Shown in pieces: positions 48,280 through 56,445 of a stretch of 64,000 bases of DNA. The DNA comes from a virus: IMG/VR virus record IMGVR_UViG_3300037264_001603, positions 1 to 64,000 of that record, one strand, 5' to 3'. Position 1 is the first letter of the stretch. Every line of letters begins with the position of its first letter. The position numbers and the translations under genes are program-made. The notes beneath the pieces were generated by a model. It searched no databases. It saw nothing but the letters and a program-made list of their open reading frames with translations, and was not told the origin of the DNA.

Positions 48280-48696
48280 ATGTCAGGTAAACCTGGAAGT
48301 AGTGGAAGACGTCCTGGATTTAAGCATTCCGACGATACTAAGCGGAAAATTGCCGATACCTTGCGAGGCTCGTTGCTATCTGACACCCGTAAGGAACATA
48401 TCGCGCAAGCCAAGATGATGTATGATTTAGACGAAAAGTGCGTCCGCCGGTTCGAGGAATTGAAGGCTAACTACCCGGATCAAGAGGAGTTTTTTGAGGA
48501 GAATGAGGCTGACCTCCTTTTCGCCATGCGCGACCTGCGCACCGAAAAGGAACTGGGTGACATTCGCAAGCACGTTGAGAATGCTATACTCAGACAAGAC
48601 GAGCCGTACCAATACTCCAGTAGCTCCTGCTACGCAGCCGAAGATGCGATGATCGCACTTCTGGACTTCAAGAGATACATACAGAAACTCCACTAA
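48280..48696 (+). CDS. protein with NUMOD3-like DNA-binding motif (138 aa)
   Basis: The start (SGRRPGFKHSDDTKRKIADTLRG) is a NUMOD3-type repeat found next to homing nuclease domains. The rest is helical with an acidic stretch and no nuclease motif. Could be a degenerate homing endonuclease or a DNA-binding regulator. Ends beside a large inverted repeat. Confidence 0.65.
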   Translation: MSGKPGSSGRRPGFKHSDDTKRKIADTLRGSLLSDTRKEHIAQAKMMYDLDEKCVRRFEELKANYPDQEEFFEENEADLLFAMRDLRTEKELGDIRKHVENAILRQDEPYQYSSSSCYAAEDAMIALLDFKRYIQKLH

Positions 48697-48775
48697 AGTA
48701 CCAAAGCATTTTAACCAACTGCCCTACTTAATGAGGGGATAGTGTCTATCTTTTCCCCTTTTGCTATTTGGTACT
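48697..48775 (+). repeat. long inverted repeat enclosing a terminator-like hairpin
   Basis: AGTACCAAA (48697-48705) pairs with TTTGGTACT (48767-48775), extended by GCA/TGC with a 2-nt bulge. Inside, GATAG-TGT-CTATC (48738-48750) is followed by TTTT. Together they occupy the whole gap between the regulator genes and the terminase block. Confidence 0.65.
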
Positions 48776-48788
48776 ACGAGGATTAGGA

Positions 48789-49454
48789 ATGATCGATACG
48801 CCAAAAGACCCAAAACTGGACGTCGATGACCTCACTCGCAAGGGCGAGGAAGATCCTAAATCTAAAGGGTGGAACAACCCGAACAGTCGTAAGAATTTGA
48901 GGCAGTACCAAGAGCCCCTCGTTCCCGAAGTCGTTTCAGGAGATCTGGAAGACGAAGAGAGCGACATCTCACAGATTGTAATAGGGCGCAAGCTAAGTCC
49001 CGACGTAGTCAGAAAATTGATGCCCCAGCGGGGAGTCCTTACTGCCGCCGAAAAAAAGCGGTTCATTGGGGTGGTTCAACAATTTCTGGGAGATTTCAAG
49101 ACTGAAGAGCCCACAGCTGCTGACGTAGATGATATCTTCGAAATAGCGGAAAGCGACATCATGAAAACCCGGCTGCTCTCAGCCGCCAAAGATAGTCCCG
49201 ATGCCATCGTCAATATCAACCAAGCGTTGGAGCGTATCTACAAGAGAAAGCAAACTGCTAAAGAGAACCTATCCGCCCGCCGATCTGATCGGAAGGATGC
49301 CAGGGCTTCTCAGGACATCAACATCGTTGATCTCGTGGTCCGTTACGACCTAGAACAAAAGAGACGAGACGAAGAACGTGTTGCTGTTCTACTCGCGGAA
49401 GAAGAGACTACAGCCAATAAGCTTAGCGAGGTCCTGGAGAAGGACGGATACTAA
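48789..49454 (+). CDS. putative terminase small subunit (221 aa)
   Basis: ATG 48789 follows AGGA. Positioned 2 nt before the large terminase, where the DNA-recognition subunit usually lies. Helical with a coiled-coil C-terminal half (VRYDLEQKRRDEERVAVLLA), and an N-terminal KGWNNPNSRKNLRQY segment. The assignment rests mainly on position and size. Confidence 0.6.
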   Translation: MIDTPKDPKLDVDDLTRKGEEDPKSKGWNNPNSRKNLRQYQEPLVPEVVSGDLEDEESDISQIVIGRKLSPDVVRKLMPQRGVLTAAEKKRFIGVVQQFLGDFKTEEPTAADVDDIFEIAESDIMKTRLLSAAKDSPDAIVNINQALERIYKRKQTAKENLSARRSDRKDARASQDINIVDLVVRYDLEQKRRDEERVAVLLAEEETTANKLSEVLEKDGY

Positions 49455-49456
49455 TC

Positions 49457-51289
49457 TTGCAGAGTCTGCTGGAAGACTTAGACTTTCTTAACCAATCAGA
49501 TGAACTCGTAGAGTTCTATCGACAATATCCTGAAATCGCAGCCGAAGACCTTCTAAGAGTCAAACTTAGTTCGATTCAAAAGGTAGTCTTGAGGTCCATG
49601 TGGTTTCGGGACTATGTTATGGCCATCATGTGTCGAGGCGCTGGTAAGACTTTCTTACTGGCTGTCTTTTCGTGTTTGAAGGCCATGCTCTACCCAGGAC
49701 ATCGCGTCGGACTTCTAGCCCCTACCTTTCGTCAGAGCAAGTACATCTTTGACGAATGTGATAAGCTCTATCATCGCTCCCCCGTCCTGCAAGCGGCCTG
49801 CGAGCGTAAACCCACCTCGGCCTCGGACAACTGCTACCTCCGCTTCAAAGCCGTAGGCACCAAGAACCCCTCCGTCATTCAAGCCATCCCCCTCGGCGAC
49901 GGTACCAAGATCAGAGGTTCGCGTTTCTTCACCATCCTCTGCGACGAGTTTCCTCACATTCCAGACGAGATCTTCAACATGGTTATCCGTCCAATGGCGG
50001 CTACTCTTGCCGACCCGATGGAGAATGTAGAGAAGGTTTCTCGCCAGAAAGAGCTGTTGGAACGAGGTTTGATTACCCAAGCAGACATTGATGCTGACAC
50101 CGCCACCAACCAAATCATCATTACGTCATCTGGTTACTTTACCTTTAACCACATGTACAAGTTGTATTGCGCTTACAAAGAGGAAATGAGGACGGGGAAT
50201 GGTAAGTATGCCGTTTTTCGTGTGCCTTACTGGCTTTTACCAGACGGATTTTTGGATAAGAAGGCAATTGAAGCTGCCAAACGAGAAATGTCTAGCCTTG
50301 AGTTTAGGATGGAGTATGAAGCAGCCTTCATTCCTGACACAGATGCGTTCTATAAGGCTTCCCTATTAGAAGCATGTTCGCGTACAGGGTTCTCTACACG
50401 GGTTGCGGGCGAGCATGGAAAGACTTATTGTTTAGGTATAGACCCAGCCAGAAGTGAAGACTCCTTCGCTATCGCTATCGCAGAACTTGGCGTCCCAGCT
50501 AAAATCGTCCATGCCCTAGAACTTCAGAAGCAGCCCTTCCCTAGAATGGCGGAGCTGATTGAAGATCTATGCGATGCATTCAACGTTCAACACATTTACA
50601 TGGATGCTGGCGGTGGTGGATTAGCCATCAAAGACATTCTTGCAGAAAACAATCGCGGCCATCGAGCAGGCCCAATTTTGGATCCCGAGGATGAGGCCCA
50701 TCAGGTCAAATCCGGAAGACACATCATAAAGATGTGCAACTTCGGAGTAGATTTCATCTCGGAGTCCAACTTTGCGGCACTAAGACTGCTTGAGAACCGC
50801 GATTTGCTTTTTCCGAGTGTGCCTGTTGGAGATACTCCCACCCCCGCTGAAGAAGAGGGTTGGGATAAGATCCAGGAAATGAAGCGCCAGATGCAGATGA
50901 TCTCGCTTTCGGAGACTCCCACTGGTAAGTATCATTTCGATGTACCCAAAGGCGAAGGACACGGGAAGCAGAAGAAGGATTTGTATACATCCTTCATGCT
51001 GGCTGCCCGTTGTGTATATGACCATTTGTGGGCACATGAACTTGCGGAGAGTGTTCTCTTCCACGGGGGCGTACTTAGGCCCCGGGAAGATCGAGCTTCT
51101 CGTCCCGTCATCAACTCTGATGGCGTTCCTGTCGATGATGCTATTCCCCAGGTGATTAGGGATAAACTGGAAATGGCACAAGATCCTGTCGGCTTCAAAC
51201 AGCGTTTGATGCAAAGGGCATTCAATAAGCGTACCTTGTTGACTAGTCCCTACGCCGTCTTGAAACCGGTTCCCAAGAAGAAGAAATAG
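49457..51289 (+). CDS. terminase large subunit (610 aa)
   Basis: Motor ATPase plus nuclease that packages DNA. Walker A RGAGKTF (60-66), Walker B LCDEF (161-165) and a C-terminal RNase H-like nuclease (LGIDPARSEDSFAIA; HIYMDAGGGG; KKDLYTSFMLA) give all catalytic acids. TTG start just after the small-subunit stop. Length matches large myovirus terminases. Confidence 0.95.
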   Translation: MQSLLEDLDFLNQSDELVEFYRQYPEIAAEDLLRVKLSSIQKVVLRSMWFRDYVMAIMCRGAGKTFLLAVFSCLKAMLYPGHRVGLLAPTFRQSKYIFDECDKLYHRSPVLQAACERKPTSASDNCYLRFKAVGTKNPSVIQAIPLGDGTKIRGSRFFTILCDEFPHIPDEIFNMVIRPMAATLADPMENVEKVSRQKELLERGLITQADIDADTATNQIIITSSGYFTFNHMYKLYCAYKEEMRTGNGKYAVFRVPYWLLPDGFLDKKAIEAAKREMSSLEFRMEYEAAFIPDTDAFYKASLLEACSRTGFSTRVAGEHGKTYCLGIDPARSEDSFAIAIAELGVPAKIVHALELQKQPFPRMAELIEDLCDAFNVQHIYMDAGGGGLAIKDILAENNRGHRAGPILDPEDEAHQVKSGRHIIKMCNFGVDFISESNFAALRLLENRDLLFPSVPVGDTPTPAEEEGWDKIQEMKRQMQMISLSETPTGKYHFDVPKGEGHGKQKKDLYTSFMLAARCVYDHLWAHELAESVLFHGGVLRPREDRASRPVINSDGVPVDDAIPQVIRDKLEMAQDPVGFKQRLMQRAFNKRTLLTSPYAVLKPVPKKKK

Positions 51290-51299
51290 GAGATCTTAG

Positions 51300-53159
51300 A
51301 TGGCCGACGAAGTAAAGGACAGGTTGAACCAGGACCTCAAGAACTCTAAAGTTCTCTCCCATGAGGAAGTTAGGCCCGGTGTTCATGCGATGGAAATTGA
51401 TGTAGGCCCTAAAGGCAAGCCTGCCGCAGAGCTAGCTTATCTTGATCCTCGTCGCGGCGATACCAACCCAATGAAGTTCCACGAGGGTGGTCGAGTTATT
51501 ACCCGCGATTATGTTCGACGCGTAGACCTGGATCTTTTGAGTGGTAGGCCAGAGGTTACTCGGGCGCAACCACAACAGATTTACCAGCGCGCTATCGATT
51601 TCTACAAGGCCAAGGGCCCCTATGGTACTTGGATTGACACCCTTTCTAACTTTGCATCCAAGGGTTTCAAGAATGACATCGACGACGAAGACATCAAGCT
51701 CTTCTATGACACCTGGACTGAAGAGATCGGTTTCCAGGAGACGGTAGAGAAGATCTTCTTTGATTTCTTTCGCGTGGGAATGGTTCGTACCTTCAAGTTG
51801 GTGGGTAAGTTTGACCCCAAGCTGAAGCCAGAAAATTTTGATTCAGTAGTAGCTCGCCGCAGCCAAGCTAATCTTTCCGAGAGTTCTGAGGACATGAAGA
51901 AGCTGATTGCGTATCGAGATATTGCAGCAGCTAAGAAGATTTGGTCCAAGTCCTTTGTCCCCCTGCAGTACACCATCCTCAATCCGGTGCTGATTGAGAG
52001 TCGTGGGTCCCTATTGTTCGATCAGACTGAAACTTACCTGAAGCCCGAAGCCTTCAAGGAACTATCTGAAGTACTAAAGAATCCTTCCAAAGCCAGCCCG
52101 GAACAACGTAAGTTCATTTCCGCCCTGCCCAAGGAACTCAAGGACGCTATTCGTAAGAACCAACCTGTTCTTCTTCCCGCCGAGTTGGTAGGCAAGTGCG
52201 ACTATCGACGCCAGGACTATGAACGCTATGCGATGCCTAAAGCGGCTAGAATGTTCGATGACATGTTCTACAAGGATAAGCTCAAGGAAGCAGACTATTC
52301 CACTTTGGATGGTATCACCAATTACATCCTCAAGGTTACTGTGGGTAATGACGAGCATCCCGTAACGACCCAAGCCGAACTGGATTCTATCGCTCGACTA
52401 TTTGATACTTCCAGCAAGAGCTTCGATATCGTCTACAACCACACTCTGGAGATCGAGAAGATTACCTTCCCCGAGATTAGCCAGATTCTGGGTGTGTCCA
52501 AGTTCGAGCAGGTAAACGACGATCTGAGCCAGGCGATTGGAGTTACCCGGGCCCTGTTAGATGGGAACACTACCGGTAATGCTGAAGGTATCAAGGCTGC
52601 TCTCAAGGGATTTTCTGAGGAAGTAAACTACGCTAGACGTCAAATTCGGCGTTGGATCAATAACGAGTACGAAGAAGTTGCTCTGGCTATGGGCTTTGAT
52701 CGTTATCCAATTGTACGTTTCGACGAGAACACCCTCAAGGACGAGATCATGATGATGAGCGTCATCCAGGGTATGATCGACCGACGCATCCTCTCCTACG
52801 AGACGGGTATCGAGAAGCTAGGCTTCGACTTCTCCAACGAGTTGGCCAACTTCAAGCAAGAGAAGCCGCTGGTTCAGGACGGTATTCTGGGCATCCTTGG
52901 TTCGCCGTACAACATGAAGGCGATGCCGGCGACCGGCCCGGTTCCGGACAAGGATACTACTGTCGACGGACAGCCTACCACGGTTACCAAGAAGGATCTT
53001 ACCGACTTCCAGAACAACATCCAGAAGATGGTTGAGGAAAACATTCAGAAGGTCCAGCGTACCCCTGTGGGTACTCCGAGCGAGGGCCGCCCCCGAAAGG
53101 GACGCGGCAAGCCCCGCCAGAAGTCCACCACCCCGAACATTAAACCAACAAAACCCTAA
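51300..53159 (+). CDS. portal protein (619 aa)
   Basis: Located directly downstream of the terminase with the expected length. Features typical of portals: helical stem (YGTWIDTLSNFASKGF), the FFDFFRVGMVRTFKLVG strand-turn-strand, and a disordered Pro/Lys C-terminus (TPSEGRPRKGRGKPRQK). No single motif is diagnostic, so the call relies on synteny and composition. Forms the ring through which DNA enters the head. Confidence 0.82.
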   Translation: MADEVKDRLNQDLKNSKVLSHEEVRPGVHAMEIDVGPKGKPAAELAYLDPRRGDTNPMKFHEGGRVITRDYVRRVDLDLLSGRPEVTRAQPQQIYQRAIDFYKAKGPYGTWIDTLSNFASKGFKNDIDDEDIKLFYDTWTEEIGFQETVEKIFFDFFRVGMVRTFKLVGKFDPKLKPENFDSVVARRSQANLSESSEDMKKLIAYRDIAAAKKIWSKSFVPLQYTILNPVLIESRGSLLFDQTETYLKPEAFKELSEVLKNPSKASPEQRKFISALPKELKDAIRKNQPVLLPAELVGKCDYRRQDYERYAMPKAARMFDDMFYKDKLKEADYSTLDGITNYILKVTVGNDEHPVTTQAELDSIARLFDTSSKSFDIVYNHTLEIEKITFPEISQILGVSKFEQVNDDLSQAIGVTRALLDGNTTGNAEGIKAALKGFSEEVNYARRQIRRWINNEYEEVALAMGFDRYPIVRFDENTLKDEIMMMSVIQGMIDRRILSYETGIEKLGFDFSNELANFKQEKPLVQDGILGILGSPYNMKAMPATGPVPDKDTTVDGQPTTVTKKDLTDFQNNIQKMVEENIQKVQRTPVGTPSEGRPRKGRGKPRQKSTTPNIKPTKP

Positions 53160-53195
53160 CCGAGGTTAGGTAATTCTACGGAGGGTTAGCAAACC

Positions 53196-55484
53196 ATGAC
53201 TACAAAAGACGTAGGCAAGAACGCCGCAAAGAGCCTACTCGAAGAAGTTCGAGAGCTTGCTCTAGTTGTAGGCGAAGATTGTCCAGAAGGGCATCGCAAA
53301 GATCCTGGCAGCGGAAGATGCTTGCCAATGGGCGGACAAGACCACACACGATTCACGCGAAGCGTCAATAATGATGACGGCCCACAGTGGCGCGGAGAGG
53401 TCGATAAGACCAATACCACCTTTGCTTCCCAGAAAGAAGTGGCCCTTGACGCAGATGATATGGACGAACCACAAAGTTGTGCTGCCGGCACGACTTTTTC
53501 TTTTGTGCAGAGAAAATGCGTTTCCCTAGAGGAAGCCGAAGCGGAAGATAACGGAGACCTTGCGTTCGTAGAGGAAGAGGTAGCGGTGCAGCCTGAAGGC
53601 CGTCGCGATACTCCTAATCACGCATGCCCGGCCAACCAGTTCTTCGATTTCAAGCGCCGCGAGTGCATCCCTCTAAACAAGGATACTGTATTGGCATCTG
53701 AGGATGTGGACGATGAGTTCAAGAAGGTGGTAGCTACTTACTTGTCGGGACGACTAGGAGTAACCTCCCCTGATCCTATTGATGGCCACAAGCATTTGGT
53801 TACAGTAGACACCGAAGGGAGTGGTAAGTCTTCCGTTTCTTCTAGCTATCATGGGGCGGAGTCTTACTATCATTCCCATGATGTAGAAGGTTATCTAGTT
53901 CAGGATTACAAGAAAGGCGACTACCTCTCTCAGCACTTTGGACACGTTATTCCCAAGGAAATGTGGGAGCACGAGGACCACAGTTCAGACGCGGTTCCGG
54001 GCACGGCTGTGCCAGTTGCCGCCGAAGAAGCCAAGGAACTGCGCTCCAAGCAGCGAAACGCTCTTCCGGACAGCTCCTTTGGAGTTCCCGGTAAGAGGAA
54101 GTTCCCGCTAAACGACTGCGGGCATGTGCGCAATGCCATGGCTCGTTTCAATCAGGCCAAGGGCCTGACTTCCGGCGAGAAGGCGACTCTCCGCCGAAAG
54201 ATCCTATCCCGGGCCAACGCCTGTGGAATCAAAGTCACCAGCTTCGGTAAGGCAAATACTGCAGAGGAGTTTGCCGCCGTCGTACAGGAGCTAATAGCAA
54301 TGGAAACTCCAACCGAGACCCCTGTAGAGACTACAGAAACCGCTGAACGAATGAAGACATATGAGGCCGCAGCCCCGTACGCGGGACCTTGTCCTCCCGG
54401 AATGGTGTGGGATAAGATGGCCAAGAAGTGCTCCAAGGTTAGAGGTTTTGTAGAGGAACTGGCCAACCATTCTGAAATCGTTAGCAAGCAGCCAGAAGGC
54501 CGCCGAGACCCCGTTGGTTTCCAGTGCCCCGCTGGCAGCTTCTTTGACTTTACGGATCGCAAGTGTGTTCCTCTTGATCCTTCCAAGAAGCCTGGTACTA
54601 CAACTACTAAGGCCAATGAGGAAGAGGATGCCGCAAAGAACAACCTCTCCCCGGGTCCCGCAGGTCAGCCTGCTCGTCTTCCCCAGGATTGCCCAGCCGG
54701 TACTATTTGGGATGGCGATCTACGAACTTGCAAGCCTTTAGACAGCAGCAAGAAGACCAAGTCCGCTGAGGAAGAGGCTGCATTGCCGGACTTCCTGAAA
54801 AAGATGATGGAGAAGAAAAAGAACAAGAAGGCCAAGTCTGAAGAGGAAGAGTCCCAGAGTACTTCTAACGGCCCCGGTAATAAGGGTGGCCCCGGTTGCC
54901 CTGAAGGCCAGTTCATGAATCCTGTTACTAAGAAGTGCATGCCTCGCAAGGGTGCCTTCAAGGGGAAGAGTGAGACTGAGACCGCAGGACGCGAAGGCCT
55001 AACGACTGAAGTTCCGGGTAAGGTAAAGCTTCCCCAGGATTGCCCAGATGGTACCATTTGGGATGGCAACCGCCGCACCTGCACCCCACTAGATCCTAGC
55101 GACAAGAACCGCCCTAGCGGTAGTTCTGGTCCGATGAATCCCAAGAGTGTGGCTTCTCTATCCACCGCACAGTTGATTCAGGCGCTGGATGAGATTCTCA
55201 AGGAGCAGGGTGCCAAGGAGAAGAGTAGGGTTGTAGCCAAGTCTCTTCCCAACGCCGCGTTTCCTCCCTCCCTCGTCAGCGCTGCTCACCGCGCTTTGAT
55301 GCATCACAATCCAGACGTTACAGATCCCTATGATAACGCATCGGTTGATGTGGCCCGCCTGCGCAATGCTCTTTACCGCTCAGGCAAGGTAGAAGGTTTC
55401 TCGGATAAGGCTGTTGAGGATGGAATTGAACATCTTCTCTTCCACGCCCGCGAGATCGTAGAGGCCCGAACAAAAAAAGACTAA
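53196..55484 (+). CDS. two-cysteine-repeat protein with DUF6582-like region (762 aa, zero-frame product)
   Basis: Eight copies of a module C-x-x-G-x(7-9)-C-x-P (for example CPAGTIWDGDLRTCKPLD, CPAGSFFDFTDRKCVPLD) are spaced along the protein, separated by acidic or Lys-rich linkers. Between modules 3 and 4, FGVPGKRKFPLNDCGHVRNAM...GEKATLRRKILSRANACG resembles the DUF6582 region seen in phage head proteins. It ends at TAA 55482 right after a slippery A-run. A -1 shift there would add two more modules (see the next entry). Between portal and protease genes, so a head protein. Confidence 0.8.
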   Translation: MTTKDVGKNAAKSLLEEVRELALVVGEDCPEGHRKDPGSGRCLPMGGQDHTRFTRSVNNDDGPQWRGEVDKTNTTFASQKEVALDADDMDEPQSCAAGTTFSFVQRKCVSLEEAEAEDNGDLAFVEEEVAVQPEGRRDTPNHACPANQFFDFKRRECIPLNKDTVLASEDVDDEFKKVVATYLSGRLGVTSPDPIDGHKHLVTVDTEGSGKSSVSSSYHGAESYYHSHDVEGYLVQDYKKGDYLSQHFGHVIPKEMWEHEDHSSDAVPGTAVPVAAEEAKELRSKQRNALPDSSFGVPGKRKFPLNDCGHVRNAMARFNQAKGLTSGEKATLRRKILSRANACGIKVTSFGKANTAEEFAAVVQELIAMETPTETPVETTETAERMKTYEAAAPYAGPCPPGMVWDKMAKKCSKVRGFVEELANHSEIVSKQPEGRRDPVGFQCPAGSFFDFTDRKCVPLDPSKKPGTTTTKANEEEDAAKNNLSPGPAGQPARLPQDCPAGTIWDGDLRTCKPLDSSKKTKSAEEEAALPDFLKKMMEKKKNKKAKSEEEESQSTSNGPGNKGGPGCPEGQFMNPVTKKCMPRKGAFKGKSETETAGREGLTTEVPGKVKLPQDCPDGTIWDGNRRTCTPLDPSDKNRPSGSSGPMNPKSVASLSTAQLIQALDEILKEQGAKEKSRVVAKSLPNAAFPPSLVSAAHRALMHHNPDVTDPYDNASVDVARLRNALYRSGKVEGFSDKAVEDGIEHLLFHAREIVEARTKKD

Positions 55485-55536
55485 GCGGATGGATTGATGA
55501 AGGTCAGATTACCAACCCCGCTGAGTTTCATCCGCT
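55460..55536 (+). promoter_or_regulatory. candidate programmed -1 frameshift signal
   Basis: SD-like AGAGG (55460-55464), slippery heptamer A AAA AAA in the zero frame (55472-55478), GACTA spacer, then an 8-bp stem AGCGGATG (55484-55491) / CATCCGCT (55529-55536). The zero-frame stop overlaps the spacer/stem start. This is the layout of the dnaX frameshift signal. Confidence 0.65.
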
Positions 55537-55933
55537 GTGCCAACCCCAGGAAGTGTTTGATCCCAAGTCCGGCTCTTGCATCCCCGTCACTAATGTGAAG
55601 GGAGCTGATCCAGCGGGTACGCTGGAATGTCCGCCGGGCTACGTCCTGGACGAAAGTTTGGGCATGTGTCGTCCGGACGATCCGGTGAACACGGCGTCTA
55701 TGTCTTCAGGAGATAACTTTGTTCGATTGGAAGATATTCCTAAAGAATTGAGACCCGACCCTAAGAAGGTCAATAAGAAGAAAGAGACAGCTGCCCCCTT
55801 CAGACCTGACGCTAAAATGGAACGCTGCATTCGTGATGTAAAAGCCAATTTGGGTAACAAGAATCCCAAATTCAAAGGACAATCTGTTAAGAGTGCAGCG
55901 ATAGCAATTTGTAGATCGCGCCTCAAAGAATAG
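55478..55933 (+). CDS. frameshift extension of the cysteine-repeat protein (151 aa)
   Basis: The -1 frame is open from the A-run to TAG 55931 with no credible start: the first GTG (55553) has AGGA almost touching it. It continues the same architecture, with modules LCQPQEVFDPKSGSCIPV and ECPPGYVLDESLGMCRPDD, then a basic tail (CIRDVKANLGNKNPKFKG). A shifted product would be 912 aa. An assembly error in the A-run is the alternative. Confidence 0.65.
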   Translation, partial: RLSGWIDEGQITNPAEFHPLCQPQEVFDPKSGSCIPVTNVKGADPAGTLECPPGYVLDESLGMCRPDDPVNTASMSSGDNFVRLEDIPKELRPDPKKVNKKKETAAPFRPDAKMERCIRDVKANLGNKNPKFKGQSVKSAAIAICRSRLKE

Positions 55934-55943
55934 GAGGTAGCCG

Positions 55944-56213
55944 ATGTGGGATTTTTTTCTCGAACTTCTAAAGACACATGGGCTACTAGCGGTGATCGAG
56001 GTTGCGGAAGCCCTCGTAATAGTTTATCTTTTTAGAGAGTCGCAGAAGAAGGATAAAGAGGTCCGCACTCTCAACGATAAACTTCTGGCCCAGTCGGAGA
56101 AGCGTTTAGAAGATGCATTAGAAGAAAAGGAATCCTACGAGGAGCTTGCTCGTGGGTTGGATAGATCCATAGACTTGCTAATCAAGGTATTCAAGAAGCA
56201 AAACGGAGATTAG
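55944..56213 (+). CDS. membrane-anchored coiled-coil protein (89 aa)
   Basis: ATG behind AGGAGG. One N-terminal transmembrane helix (FFLELLKTHGLLAVIEVAEALVIVYLF), then a Glu/Lys coiled coil. The topology resembles Rz/spanin-like or holin-anti-holin pieces, but the location amid head genes is odd. Function unknown. Confidence 0.66.
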   Translation: MWDFFLELLKTHGLLAVIEVAEALVIVYLFRESQKKDKEVRTLNDKLLAQSEKRLEDALEEKESYEELARGLDRSIDLLIKVFKKQNGD

Positions 56214-56214
56214 T

Positions 56215-56439
56215 ATGGCCCAAACAGCTCTACAGGAGGTAGAAACTTCCATGAAGAAGATTCTAGACCAGCGTAATGCCGACGTCGAGAAGGTTAAGGC
56301 CGCTAAGAAAGTGCGCCGAAAGAATACCATCAAGAATTTGGATTCCTTATGCGAATTGATTCAGAACGGGGACCACAAACATGACTCAGAAGAGGCAAAA
56401 GCCGAGGCCCTCCCCGAGCCTCAACCCCTGGTAAGTTAG
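56215..56439 (+). CDS. small charged helical protein (74 aa)
   Basis: ATG one base after the previous stop. Lys/Glu-rich helix (KKILDQRNADVEKVKAAKKV) and an acidic Pro-rich tail. Might be a scaffold-like or capsid core peptide. No family recognised. Confidence 0.64.
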   Translation: MAQTALQEVETSMKKILDQRNADVEKVKAAKKVRRKNTIKNLDSLCELIQNGDHKHDSEEAKAEALPEPQPLVS

Positions 56440-56445
56440 GAGGAC

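Noticed and set aside
55553-55555. GTG as an independent start for the -1 frame
   Set aside because: AGGA is only a few bases away and the frame is open and in-register with the repeat architecture upstream of it.
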